Assembly (NCBI GenBank): GCA_902512655.1
Contig: CABXJR010000001.1
Coordinates: forward strand, 1 to 51,895
Direction: 5' to 3'
From: an uncultured SAR86 cluster bacterium
Lineage (GTDB): Bacteria; Pseudomonadota; Gammaproteobacteria; Magnimaribacterales; D2472
DNA: 51,895 bases
Shown: in pieces, positions 17,211-25,630 of the stretch
Layout: the number at the start of each line of letters is the position of its first letter
Numbering within the stretch: position 1 is the first letter of the stretch
Notes under the pieces: model-generated
What the model saw: only the letters and a program-made list of their open reading frames with translations
Databases searched by the model: none
Told to the model about the DNA's origin: nothing
Made by a program: the position numbers and the translations under genes

Positions 17211-18515
17211 TTAATTACTACCGTAAAAATCAGATGAATAATCTTGAACTAAGTTAACAAATGCTTTTACGCCATTGGTTAAAGCTGAATCATCTATATA
17301 AAAATATGGTGAATGATTTGTGGGACCGTCTTCAACTCCTGGAGCATTAACCCCAAGAAAAAAGAATAAACCCGGAACTTGTTGAGCATAAAAGGAAAAA
17401 TCTTCGGCGCCAGTTCTAGGAACCCTTGCTTCAAAAAAATCTCCATTGGTAGCTTCTATTAATGAAGCTGAATATTTCTTAGCAAGATTTTCATCATTAA
17501 AAGTCACTGGATAGCCTCCATAAACTTTAAATTCAGTTACGGCAGAGGCATGATGAGCAGCTGCTACATTTTCAGCAATAAGTTTAATTTCATCTCGTAT
17601 TTGATCTGCATATGAATCTTTGAATGTTCTAATGGTCCCCTCTAACATTGCTGTGGACGGTATGATGTTATTTCTTGTTCCAGCCTTCATAATTCCGACT
17701 GTAACTACAGCCTGACTATCCAAAAGATTTAATCTTCTACTTACGATGGTTTGCAATGTTGTAGCTATATCAGATGCTGCAATAATTGGATCAACCCCAC
17801 TCCATGGTCGCGAACCATGAGTTTGTTGTCCTTGGACGATTATCCTAAAAGCTTCTGCTGAGGCCATAATTGGACCGGGTTTTGTCCATATTTGACCATT
17901 CTTAAAGTTTGATACATGCATTCCAAAAACAGCATCAGGCTTTTCAGCTTCAAAAAGGCCCTGTTTAAGCATTAATTCGGCGCCGCCCTCTTCACCTTCA
18001 GGAGCGCCTTCTTCGGCTGGTTGAAATATTAATAAAATATCACCATTTAACTTATCAGTATTCCTAGAAAGGAAGCTGGCAACCCCCAATAAAACTGCTA
18101 TGTGAGCATCATGACCACAAGCATGCATTACTCCAACTTCATTACCCTGATATGTGGTTTGAACTTTTGAAGAAAATGGGAGATTTAGTTTTTCTGTAAC
18201 TGGCAATCCATCTATATCAGCTCTCAAGGCTATTAGTGGACCGGGGTTTTGACCTCTTATAAATGCAGTAACTCCAGTAATTCCATAGTCTGTATTGGGC
18301 TCTAGACCCATTTCATTTAATGCTTCAACTATAGACTCTTGAGTTTTGAATTCTCTATTTGAGAGCTCTGGATACTCATGGAAATGATGTCTCCAGTCAG
18401 TAACCTTTGCCATGACACCTTGGAGGTCTCTATCCAATTGATTTTTTAAATCGTCTGCTGACATAGCATGTATGACAAACATTAAAGTAAAAAATATATA
18501 TAGCTTCTTCATCAT
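17211..18515 (-). CDS. Exported M20-family metallo-amidohydrolase
   Basis: 434 residues with a signal peptide (KKLYIFFTLMFVIHAMSA). M20D-type zinc-binding residues are seen in GVMHACGHDAHIAVLLG and PAEEGAPEGEEGGAELML, with a dimerisation domain after residue about 210. Family members (hippurate hydrolase, N-acyl-amino-acid deacylase, IAA-amino-acid hydrolase) split amide bonds of N-acyl amino acids. The gene is the seventh and last of the F420 operon, starting one base from the DUF1295 stop. A link to F420 (for example trimming glutamyl amides) is speculative, as the signal peptide places it outside the cytoplasm. Confidence 0.9.
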   Translation of the reverse strand: MMKKLYIFFTLMFVIHAMSADDLKNQLDRDLQGVMAKVTDWRHHFHEYPELSNREFKTQESIVEALNEMGLEPNTDYGITGVTAFIRGQNPGPLIALRADIDGLPVTEKLNLPFSSKVQTTYQGNEVGVMHACGHDAHIAVLLGVASFLSRNTDKLNGDILLIFQPAEEGAPEGEEGGAELMLKQGLFEAEKPDAVFGMHVSNFKNGQIWTKPGPIMASAEAFRIIVQGQQTHGSRPWSGVDPIIAASDIATTLQTIVSRRLNLLDSQAVVTVGIMKAGTRNNIIPSTAMLEGTIRTFKDSYADQIRDEIKLIAENVAAAHHASAVTEFKVYGGYPVTFNDENLAKKYSASLIEATNGDFFEARVPRTGAEDFSFYAQQVPGLFFFLGVNAPGVEDGPTNHSPYFYIDDSALTNGVKAFVNLVQDYSSDFYGSN

Positions 18516-19394
18516 CTAACCTTTTTTAAAAACGTTTATAAAAATTGCTGGGGTTGATTCCATGTATTCTTTAAAATCTGGACGTCTGTCTAATGAACGT
18601 TTATCCATCATTGAGACAGATGCTAAGGCTATTAAAGCATACATAATCAAAGAACCAATCAACAACCATGCAAATGATAGATTTGATGCTAAAGCAAAAA
18701 CAAACAGACTAAACCAAAATAATAATTCTCCAAAGTAATTAGGGTGACGTGAGTAGAACCACAAGCCTGATTTCATAGTTTTAGGTTCAGTTAGATTTTT
18801 TCTAAAATTATACATTTGCTGATCTGAGACAATCTGAATTATGACTGCTAAAACAGCCAAAAAAGTAGCCAGTATATCTAAGTTATTTAGATCAGCGCCA
18901 GGGTAAGCAAGTGCATAAATCATTGGTAGTAATGCCATATAAACACACAGAGTAGGAATAAGATGTATAGAACCAAAATCTACTATGAAGTATTGAAGTC
19001 TATTATTCGTTTTTTGTTTCATCATAATGTATCGCCAATCTTCATGAGAAAAGCCATCCCATGACCTCATCCAGTTAAAAGTTAATCTAATAGCCCAAAA
19101 GAATAAACACGCATGCATCAAGAATGATCTTTGAACGTCTCCAGCAGCAGAGATGTCTGCCCAGCACATTATAGTTAAAACAACTGGGATGATTGACCAA
19201 AAGGCATCATACCAACTTGAATTATTGAAAATTATACTTAACAGGTAAATAAAAATTGTAGCCTCAATATGACATATTAAAACTTTGAGTACTAAGGATG
19301 ATTCTGGAAAAGAATTCCAAGTAAGTTGCATAGAATAAATACATGCAATGTAACCAATAAAAATAACTGAAAGGTGTGTAAGTTTTTTGCTCAT
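18516..19394 (-). CDS. DUF1295 / steroid 5-alpha-reductase-like membrane protein
   Basis: 292 residues with about seven hydrophobic segments. The C-terminal block SGLWFYSRHPNYFGELLFW is the NADPH/substrate-binding signature shared by DUF1295, steroid 5-alpha-reductases and isoprenylcysteine methyltransferases. Homologues reduce C=C bonds of steroid-like enones at the membrane, or are of unknown function. It overlaps the fbiC stop by 4 bp (ATGA), so is translationally coupled to F420 synthesis. It might be a reductase that uses the same redox economy; no F420-binding motif is recognisable. Confidence 0.85.
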   Translation of the reverse strand: MSKKLTHLSVIFIGYIACIYSMQLTWNSFPESSLVLKVLICHIEATIFIYLLSIIFNNSSWYDAFWSIIPVVLTIMCWADISAAGDVQRSFLMHACLFFWAIRLTFNWMRSWDGFSHEDWRYIMMKQKTNNRLQYFIVDFGSIHLIPTLCVYMALLPMIYALAYPGADLNNLDILATFLAVLAVIIQIVSDQQMYNFRKNLTEPKTMKSGLWFYSRHPNYFGELLFWFSLFVFALASNLSFAWLLIGSLIMYALIALASVSMMDKRSLDRRPDFKEYMESTPAIFINVFKKG

Positions 19395-21805
19395 AAGGTA
19401 TTAATTATATGTTTAGGTTTATTATATTCATTGATTATTGGGATCAATGAAGTTGATTGTAAATTAATTAAGTCTTGAAGATTGTTTTTTATGGGTTCAT
19501 AAAGAGTATTTCTTTGTTTTAAATTTAAGCCTAACTCTTCTGCAATACATGCAACGTCATCCAGATTAAGCTCCTGGCCAAATGAGGCGCCAGCTGACCT
19601 TGTTATAGATTCATTCATCAAAACACCCCCAATGTCATTAATTCCAGAAGATAAAAGATATTTTAGACCTGGTAACCCCATTTTAACCCACGAGCCTTGA
19701 ATGTTATTTATGCTTCCATTAAAAAGAATTCTCGCAACGGAGTGCACTAAAATTGTCTCCTTGAAAGTAGGCCCAGGTCTTGCTTGGCCTCTTCTAAAAA
19801 TAGGTGCTTCATTCGCAATAAAAGGCAGGGGAACGAATTCAGTTAACCCGTTCGTGCTCATCTGAAGAGTTAAAAGCTTCATTAAATGGTGGGCGATATG
19901 ATGAGTGCTCTCGACATGACCAAACATCATGGTAGATGTAGTAGGCAGCCCTACTGAATGAGCGGTTTTGATAATCTCAATCCACTGTTTGCTTGTGAGT
20001 TTATCAGGGCAAATAATTGATCTAATATCATCATGCAAAATCTCAGCGGCTGTTCCGGGAAGTGAATTAAGACCTGCGTTTTTAAGTTCTATAAGAAATT
20101 CTTTAGCAGAAATATTTAAAGTTTTTCTACCGTGATCAATTTCTAGAGGGGAAAAAGCATGAATATGAACTGAACGGGAAGCAGATCTAATTGCCCTTAC
20201 AATTTCAAGATAAGTTTCACCAGAATATTTTGGATGAATGCCACCCTGTAAACAGACTTCTGTCGCACCTCTATCAATAGCTTCATTTGTTCTTCGAATG
20301 ATCTCTTCATGAGAAATGTTATATGGCTTGCCTCTTAAGTCATCATGCCCCCTACCTTTAGAGAAAGCACAAAAATTACATTTAAAAGAGCATATGTTTG
20401 TATAGTTAATATTTCTATTCACAACAAAACTAATATTAGATCCATGTATTTGTGATTTAACATCATTGGCATATTCAGTAATATATTTAAAATCATTATC
20501 AGAGACCTCTAAGAGCTCTTGGATATTGTCAATAGATGGATTGTTCTCAACATCATGGATCGACTGGCGTATATTAGAATGAAAAATAGATTCTGGGTAT
20601 AAAGGTATATATTTACTAATTCCTGATCTCCAATGGTCAGACCTTATAAGTGACTGAGAATCTGTTATTTGAAGAAGCTTGGAGGATATTTCATGTGTTG
20701 AGAAGGTCTTCAGGTCGGAAAAATATCTAGGGTACAATGTTGCCCTTGGTTTTAAAGATTGATTTGAGAATGAGGCTATTTTATTTAATTTTTCTATTTC
20801 AGGCCAAGGTGCTTCTGGATTCACATAATCCTTGGTAACTGGAGATATTCCTCCAAAATCATTTATCCCAGACAAAGTTAATTGTTTAACATTCTCTGCA
20901 TTTAGATTGGGTGGGACTTGTAAGCTAATGTCGCCAGGCAGAATTAATCTAGCCATAGAAATTGTCCACATTAGCTCATCAAATGATGGCTCGATTGCAT
21001 TTGCCATCAATGTATTAGGCTTTGCTCTAAAGTTTTGAACTATAACTTCTTGGATATGATTATATGTATTATGTAATTCAGCTATTTTGTGTAATGACTC
21101 TAAACGTTCTAACCTCGTTTCACCTATTCCAATTAATATTCCAGTGGTAAATGGAACTTTTTGTCTTCCAGCATCTTCTAAGGTCTGCATTCTAAATATA
21201 GGATCCTTGTCAGGAGATCCATAGTGCGGCTGACCTTTTTCAGTAAGCCGTGATGAGAGAGATTCAACCATTAAACCCATTGAGCCGCTTAAAGGCTTGA
21301 GTTTTTTGATTTCATCAGAAGTTAAGCAACCTGGATTTAAATGAGGAATTAAAGAGGTCTCATTCAATACAGCTTCTGCGCAAGCAGCCAGGTAATCATT
21401 TGTTGTTTTGAAGCCATTGATTGAAAGCCAATCTCTAGCAGCTTTGTATCTTAATTCGGGCTTATCACCAAGTGTAAATAAAGCTTCATAACAACCATTA
21501 ACCTCGCCCTCTTTTGCAATTGAAACAACTTGATCAATTGATAAGTATGGAGATTCAACTTTTTTAGGGGTTTGAGCAAAAGTACAGTAATGACAAACAT
21601 CGCGACATAAAAATGTTAATGGGATGAAAACCTTTGGTGAGTAGGTTAATAAATTTTTAAAATGCCCTTTTTTCTTCTCATAGGATGCTTGAATTAGAGC
21701 ATCGGATAAACAAATATTAGCCAAAGAGGTTAAAGCAGAAAAATCTATAGATCCAGTAGCAATTAACTGCTGCAAAGTATAATTTGATTGTTCTTGAATC
21801 TTCAA
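19391..21805 (-). CDS. fbiC: FO synthase, CofG-CofH fusion (FbiC)
   Basis: 804 residues, comparable to actinobacterial FbiC (about 850). Two radical-SAM halves: the N-terminal CofG-like half has CRDVCHYC and the C-terminal CofH-like half has CSFKCNFC, each a CX3CX2C cluster motif. Flanking blocks FIPLTFLCRDVCHYCTFAQ and VNRNINYTNICSFKCNFC are diagnostic. The enzyme joins 5-amino-6-ribitylaminouracil and tyrosine to give the deazaflavin FO, the committed step to F420. The fused gene is the bacterial arrangement; most archaea have separate cofG and cofH. It follows cofC by 4 bp and overlaps the DUF1295 gene. Confidence 0.95.
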   Translation of the reverse strand: MKIQEQSNYTLQQLIATGSIDFSALTSLANICLSDALIQASYEKKKGHFKNLLTYSPKVFIPLTFLCRDVCHYCTFAQTPKKVESPYLSIDQVVSIAKEGEVNGCYEALFTLGDKPELRYKAARDWLSINGFKTTNDYLAACAEAVLNETSLIPHLNPGCLTSDEIKKLKPLSGSMGLMVESLSSRLTEKGQPHYGSPDKDPIFRMQTLEDAGRQKVPFTTGILIGIGETRLERLESLHKIAELHNTYNHIQEVIVQNFRAKPNTLMANAIEPSFDELMWTISMARLILPGDISLQVPPNLNAENVKQLTLSGINDFGGISPVTKDYVNPEAPWPEIEKLNKIASFSNQSLKPRATLYPRYFSDLKTFSTHEISSKLLQITDSQSLIRSDHWRSGISKYIPLYPESIFHSNIRQSIHDVENNPSIDNIQELLEVSDNDFKYITEYANDVKSQIHGSNISFVVNRNINYTNICSFKCNFCAFSKGRGHDDLRGKPYNISHEEIIRRTNEAIDRGATEVCLQGGIHPKYSGETYLEIVRAIRSASRSVHIHAFSPLEIDHGRKTLNISAKEFLIELKNAGLNSLPGTAAEILHDDIRSIICPDKLTSKQWIEIIKTAHSVGLPTTSTMMFGHVESTHHIAHHLMKLLTLQMSTNGLTEFVPLPFIANEAPIFRRGQARPGPTFKETILVHSVARILFNGSINNIQGSWVKMGLPGLKYLLSSGINDIGGVLMNESITRSAGASFGQELNLDDVACIAEELGLNLKQRNTLYEPIKNNLQDLINLQSTSLIPIINEYNKPKHIINTL

Positions 21806-21809
21806 CGAG

Positions 21810-22385
21810 CTAACTCTTAATATATTTAATTAGTTTGAAGTAATCTTCCTCGGAGTCAAGGTCATCCTGAAGGCTTTCTATGCAAACATCTTGATAATTT
21901 ATTTCATTATTTTTGAATTCATTTATAAAAAGATTGTAGCTATCTATACCAAATTTAAGCTTGAAATTAACTGACGAATTAAACATTAAGCAATTTGTTC
22001 CTTGCTTTACAAGATCTGAAATAATGCTAACTTTTTTGACATCAAAAATTTTTGTTAGCTCCTGAAGATCTAATTCATTAATTCTGGGAAGATCGGCATG
22101 CATGATTAAAATAATGTCATTTTTAGCATGAGAATTTATAGCTTCATTTAAACCTTCATTCAATAATGATTTTGTAAAATATGACGTTGCATTATTTAAA
22201 TGTAAATTTTTGTCATTTGTAACAACTGTTATTGAGTTACATATCTTAGAATTAAATAAAGTATCTATTGTTTTCTTTGCCATTAAGGCGGCTAGATTCT
22301 CTCGCTCAGATGAACTAACAATATTTGATAATCGCTTCTTTGAAGTTAAAAATTTTTTAATCGGTATAAATGCAGATACATTCAT
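21810..22385 (-). CDS. cofC: Phospholactate/PEP/3PG guanylyltransferase CofC (FbiD)
   Basis: 191 residues. It activates a three-carbon phosphoacid with GTP for transfer to FO. Features are IPIKKFLTSKKRLSN at the N-terminus (GTP site), TVVTND, the metal-binding LIMHADLPRI, the QGTNCLMF stretch and the FGIDSYNLF segment, then DLDSEEDYFKL. The start codon directly abuts the cofD stop. Whether it uses 2-phospholactate (archaeal), PEP (mycobacterial FbiD) or 3-phosphoglycerate (as in Paraburkholderia) cannot be read from the sequence. Confidence 0.9.
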   Translation of the reverse strand: MNVSAFIPIKKFLTSKKRLSNIVSSSERENLAALMAKKTIDTLFNSKICNSITVVTNDKNLHLNNATSYFTKSLLNEGLNEAINSHAKNDIILIMHADLPRINELDLQELTKIFDVKKVSIISDLVKQGTNCLMFNSSVNFKLKFGIDSYNLFINEFKNNEINYQDVCIESLQDDLDSEEDYFKLIKYIKS

Positions 22386-23315
22386 TTATTTTGATTCAAG
22401 CTGGTGAATTATTGCCTTTGCAAGTGCATTTTTTGAGTTAGTGCTATTCATGATTAAATTATTATTATGCACTTCATATCCTAATTCATTTAACTCACTA
22501 GACTCATTCAAATCTGATGAATCTATAAAAATTCTTTTAGAATAATTTTTATAAAACTTAGCAATTGTAATAACACTTACTTCATAACCAAGCTCATTCA
22601 TCATTTTTGCAGTTGGGCCTTTTAATGATTGAGCATTAACGATAGGACTTATAACACTAACTTTTTCTGAAAAATCCTGTAAATAATTTTTTAGAGATGA
22701 TAACTGAAGCATCGGGTTTATACTTACATAAGGATTAGATGGGCAGACAATAATTTCATCATAAGTTGATAAATCTATATCTTTATTAAATTCAGCTTTA
22801 TCAAGGCCCTTAAAAACAAAATCAGTCACTGGTGGCTCGCATTTCAATTTTACAAAATATTCTTGAAATGAAAGCAACCTATTTTTTGTTTGAATATAAG
22901 TCTCAACAGGTTGATTGCTCATTGGAAAAATATACTTTGGAAGATTAAAAGACTCACATAAATTATGGGTTGCTTGAGTTAAAGATTGACCAGATTTAAT
23001 TAAATTTGTTCTTTGGATATGAGTTGCTAAATCTTTGTCTCCAAGCTGAAACCAAGTTTCCCGCTTCATGGCACCTAATGCTGAAAGCATATTCCATGAT
23101 TCATCTTTTCTACCCCAACCCTTTGATAGATCTGATTCACCAGCAAGGGTATACATCACAGTATCAAGATCGGGACAAATTTTAAGGTCAAGATGAATAA
23201 AATCATCTCCAGTATTGACAGCAATGGTTAAGTTATCTGCATCGATTGAATTTTTAAATCCTAATGCAAGTTTAGCCCCTCCAACTCCTCCACATAGTAA
23301 AAGATAATTTTTCAT
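22386..23315 (-). CDS. cofD: FO phospho-acid transferase CofD (FbiA)
   Basis: 309 residues, normal for the family. It transfers the activated phosphoacid to FO to make (dehydro-)F420-0. The glycine-rich N-terminus LLLCGGVGGAKLALGF, VNTGDDFIHLDLKICPDLDTVMY-like region (beginning VNTGDD), GWGRKDES and the block VCPSNPYVSINPML are characteristic. It overlaps cofE by 4 bp (ATGA) and abuts cofC, so all three are translated together. Confidence 0.94.
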   Translation of the reverse strand: MKNYLLLCGGVGGAKLALGFKNSIDADNLTIAVNTGDDFIHLDLKICPDLDTVMYTLAGESDLSKGWGRKDESWNMLSALGAMKRETWFQLGDKDLATHIQRTNLIKSGQSLTQATHNLCESFNLPKYIFPMSNQPVETYIQTKNRLLSFQEYFVKLKCEPPVTDFVFKGLDKAEFNKDIDLSTYDEIIVCPSNPYVSINPMLQLSSLKNYLQDFSEKVSVISPIVNAQSLKGPTAKMMNELGYEVSVITIAKFYKNYSKRIFIDSSDLNESSELNELGYEVHNNNLIMNSTNSKNALAKAIIHQLESK

Positions 23316-24073
23316 CTGAATAGATCCTCTTCTTCACTACGAATTAACGACTGAGAGTCACTAAGATTAGTTTGATTAAATTTATAACCTTTGATTAACA
23401 CAACAGGTTTTTTTTGAGCAGCTTGACCCATTAATAAAGATGCGGCGGCTGCTAACTCATCAGCAATACCAATTTGAGTAACTTTAAGTTTATTGCCAAA
23501 TAGATCATTTTTTCCACGTTCATCTAAAAGGCATTCAATATTATGGCTGCCTATAGTAAAACCCACTATTCCATTTCTAAAAGGCCTTCCCATGGTATCG
23601 GTAATAATTACAGATATATTTTTTTGAAAATGTTGAGATAAAGATTCTGAAATTATCTTTGCTGAATTGTCTGGATTTTCTGGTAATAATAATACGATGT
23701 CTTTTTCTTGATCTGTATTAGACCTGTCAATTCCCGCGTTCGCATGAATAAATCCTAACTTGTGCTCAACTATTAATACTCCCATCCTGTAGCGAACTAC
23801 CTTCTTTGATTCATTTAGGATTGCTTGAATAAACTTTGGATCTTTATCAATTTTTCTTGATAAAGTTAATGCCTCCTCTGAAGGGCTAAGCTGTGAAATA
23901 TCTAGATATCTGTTTTCTGATTTAGAAATAATTTTTTGTGCAACTGCTATTACATCTCCATCAGCAATCTTAATTGATTCAGATTCTATCCCATTAATAA
24001 TTTCTTTAGACAAATCTTGTCCAGGTTGGATAAGGGGTAATGTCTCTAATGCTATGAGGTTTATAGAACTAAT
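23312..24073 (-). CDS. cofE: Coenzyme F420-0:L-glutamate ligase CofE, non-canonical start
   Basis: 253 residues from the proposed ATT start at 24073. It adds gamma-glutamates to F420-0. The conserved opening INLIALETLPLIQPGQDLS corresponds to the first strand of CofE/FbiB (LP.I.PGDDL) but lies upstream of the only canonical in-frame start, a TTG at 24013. No ATG, GTG or TTG occurs between 24014 and the TAA at 24104. ATT at 24073 follows an AAGAGA block by 6 bases. DGDVIAVAQKIISKSENR, HANAGIDRSN and ITDTMGRPFRNG-like blocks confirm the family. The FMN (nitroreductase) domain of mycobacterial FbiB is absent. The gene overlaps fno slightly less than its own open frame allows. Confidence 0.9.
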   Translation of the reverse strand: MSSINLIALETLPLIQPGQDLSKEIINGIESESIKIADGDVIAVAQKIISKSENRYLDISQLSPSEEALTLSRKIDKDPKFIQAILNESKKVVRYRMGVLIVEHKLGFIHANAGIDRSNTDQEKDIVLLLPENPDNSAKIISESLSQHFQKNISVIITDTMGRPFRNGIVGFTIGSHNIECLLDERGKNDLFGNKLKVTQIGIADELAAAASLLMGQAAQKKPVVLIKGYKFNQTNLSDSQSLIRSEEEDLFR

Positions 24074-24087
24074 GATATTTCTCTTTT

Positions 24088-24720
24088 TTAGTGGCCTGTG
24101 ATCTTAATACCTGAATGGGCAAGTGAGTGTTTTTTATTGATTGCAATAAGTATTGAGGTTAATGCTTCTGCTGCAACTGAATTACAGAGTGGTCCAGCAT
24201 GCCATCCAGTTAGACCAGCATCGGATGCTAAACCAATAACAGTATTTCTAGCATCAACAAGATCCCCAGCAACCAATACATCACAATCAATGTTTGCATC
24301 AGTTTGAAGTAATTCGGCAGAAATATTTTGAAAGGCTGATATTACAGTAGTATGTTCACCCAGAATTGATTGGGCATTTAATGCTGCTGAGCCCGCTTTA
24401 GGTAATTGAACCCTCATTACTTTTGGAGGCATAAGGGGAACAGTTGCATCAACCATAATTTTGTTATGCAAAGCGTTCTCAATACTTAAAAGAGTTGATT
24501 CTTGATGAGCGAATGGCACTGTTAAACATGCGAGTTCACAAGATTTAGCCGCATCAATGTTTAGCATTCCAGATGAGCTATCAAGACCTAATTGCACAGC
24601 AATATCTTTGGCTTTTAATAAGTCACGACTCCCAATAAACACTTCATGACCCGCTTTAATCCATCTTGATCCCAATCCTTTACCCAAAGACCCTGTCCCG
24701 CCCAGAATAGCTATCTTCAT
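24088..24720 (-). CDS. fno: F420:NADP+ oxidoreductase (Fno/NPD)
   Basis: 210 residues. Reduces F420 with NADPH, or the reverse, linking F420 to the general nucleotide pool. The NADP-binding motif AILGGTGSLGKGLGSRWIKAG, with GSRD after it, and the later block VDATVPLMPP are typical of the F420-dependent NADP reductase family. First gene of the F420 operon. It has a very good Shine-Dalgarno (GGGAGG, complement of 24727-24732) 6 bases before the start. Its stop lies 14 bp upstream of the proposed cofE start. Confidence 0.92.
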   Translation of the reverse strand: MKIAILGGTGSLGKGLGSRWIKAGHEVFIGSRDLLKAKDIAVQLGLDSSSGMLNIDAAKSCELACLTVPFAHQESTLLSIENALHNKIMVDATVPLMPPKVMRVQLPKAGSAALNAQSILGEHTTVISAFQNISAELLQTDANIDCDVLVAGDLVDARNTVIGLASDAGLTGWHAGPLCNSVAAEALTSILIAINKKHSLAHSGIKITGH

Positions 24721-24750
24721 TCAATACCTCCCGAATAATATGTAATAAAT

Positions 24751-24756
24751 ATTATA
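24751..24756 (-). promoter_or_regulatory. Candidate -10 box of the F420 operon
   Basis: TATAAT on the minus strand, 31 bp upstream of the fno ATG. A CATTGA-like -35 lies 16 bp further upstream. The spacer to the divergent SDR gene is 143 bp and also holds a TATAAT for the plus strand at 24827-24832. No obvious operator palindrome is present. Confidence 0.45.
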
Positions 24757-24826
24757 CAAATTCAGCAACCAATCAATGGGTAACTGTAAGAATAAATTTG
24801 TCAATATAAATCAATCATACATACTC

Positions 24827-24832
24827 TATAAT
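24827..24832 (+). promoter_or_regulatory. Candidate -10 box of the divergent SDR gene
   Basis: TATAAT on the plus strand, 31 bp before the ATG at 24864. A convincing -35 is not visible at 16-18 bp spacing. Confidence 0.35.
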
Positions 24833-24863
24833 TAAATAGACTAAATTTGAAAAAGTACTAAAA

Positions 24864-25628
24864 ATGATAAATTTAAAAAATAAATCAATTGTGGTAACCG
24901 GTGGCACAAAAGGCATAGGCATAGAGATTGTAAAATCTTTTTTAAAACAAAATACTAATGTCTATATCCTTGCAAGACAAAAACCGAAAAGAATAATCCA
25001 AGCGAAAGGTAATAAAGCTGTTTTTATTGAATGTGATATTAGAAATATTGATTCTCTAGACAATGCAACAAAAGAAATTAAGAATCTCTCAAAATCAATA
25101 GATGTTCTAATTAATAATGCTGGTGGGGCTCCAATGGCCAATGCCTTAAACGTATCCAATAAATTTCATGAAGCCATCATCGATTTTAATTTATCTGCTC
25201 CACTAAACGTAAGTCAAAGATTTGCAAGAATTATGATGAAACAAAAGACAGTTTCAAACATTATTAATATATCTAGCGTTACAGCAACCAGACCAACGCC
25301 GGGAAGTGCGGCTTATGGTGCAGCCAAAGGTGGTCTTGTAAATCTAACGAAGACCTTGGCAGTTGAATGGGCTCCAAAAATTAAAGTGAATTCTATAATT
25401 GTAGGTTACATAGAAACAGAAAATTCGATAGTGCATTACGGGAGTAAAAAAGAAATCAATAAAGTTGCTAAAACCATTCCAATGAAAAGAATGGGAAAAC
25501 CTGAAGATATTGCAAATGCTTGCATGTTTTTTGCTTCAGATTTAGCGAATTGGATTACTGGTGCAGCCCTTGAAGTACATGGTGGTGGTGAAAAACCTAG
25601 TTACTTAGAGGTTGCTAAACCTAAGTAA
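24864..25628 (+). CDS. Short-chain dehydrogenase/reductase
   Basis: 254 residues, classical SDR. The cofactor motif is TGGTKGIGIE, followed by NNAGG, the catalytic Ser in NISSVTA and the YGAAKG Tyr/Lys pair, ending with ITGAALEVHGGGE. It is divergent from the F420 operon and convergent with the aldehyde dehydrogenase gene, with 2 bp between stops. Substrate not deducible; the neighbourhood suggests an alcohol or ketone from lipid or terpenoid oxidation. Confidence 0.9.
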   Translation: MINLKNKSIVVTGGTKGIGIEIVKSFLKQNTNVYILARQKPKRIIQAKGNKAVFIECDIRNIDSLDNATKEIKNLSKSIDVLINNAGGAPMANALNVSNKFHEAIIDFNLSAPLNVSQRFARIMMKQKTVSNIINISSVTATRPTPGSAAYGAAKGGLVNLTKTLAVEWAPKIKVNSIIVGYIETENSIVHYGSKKEINKVAKTIPMKRMGKPEDIANACMFFASDLANWITGAALEVHGGGEKPSYLEVAKPK

Positions 25629-25630
25629 GC

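Noticed and set aside
24011-24013. TTG as the cofE start
   Set aside because: The conserved LP.I.PG.DL opening lies upstream in frame.
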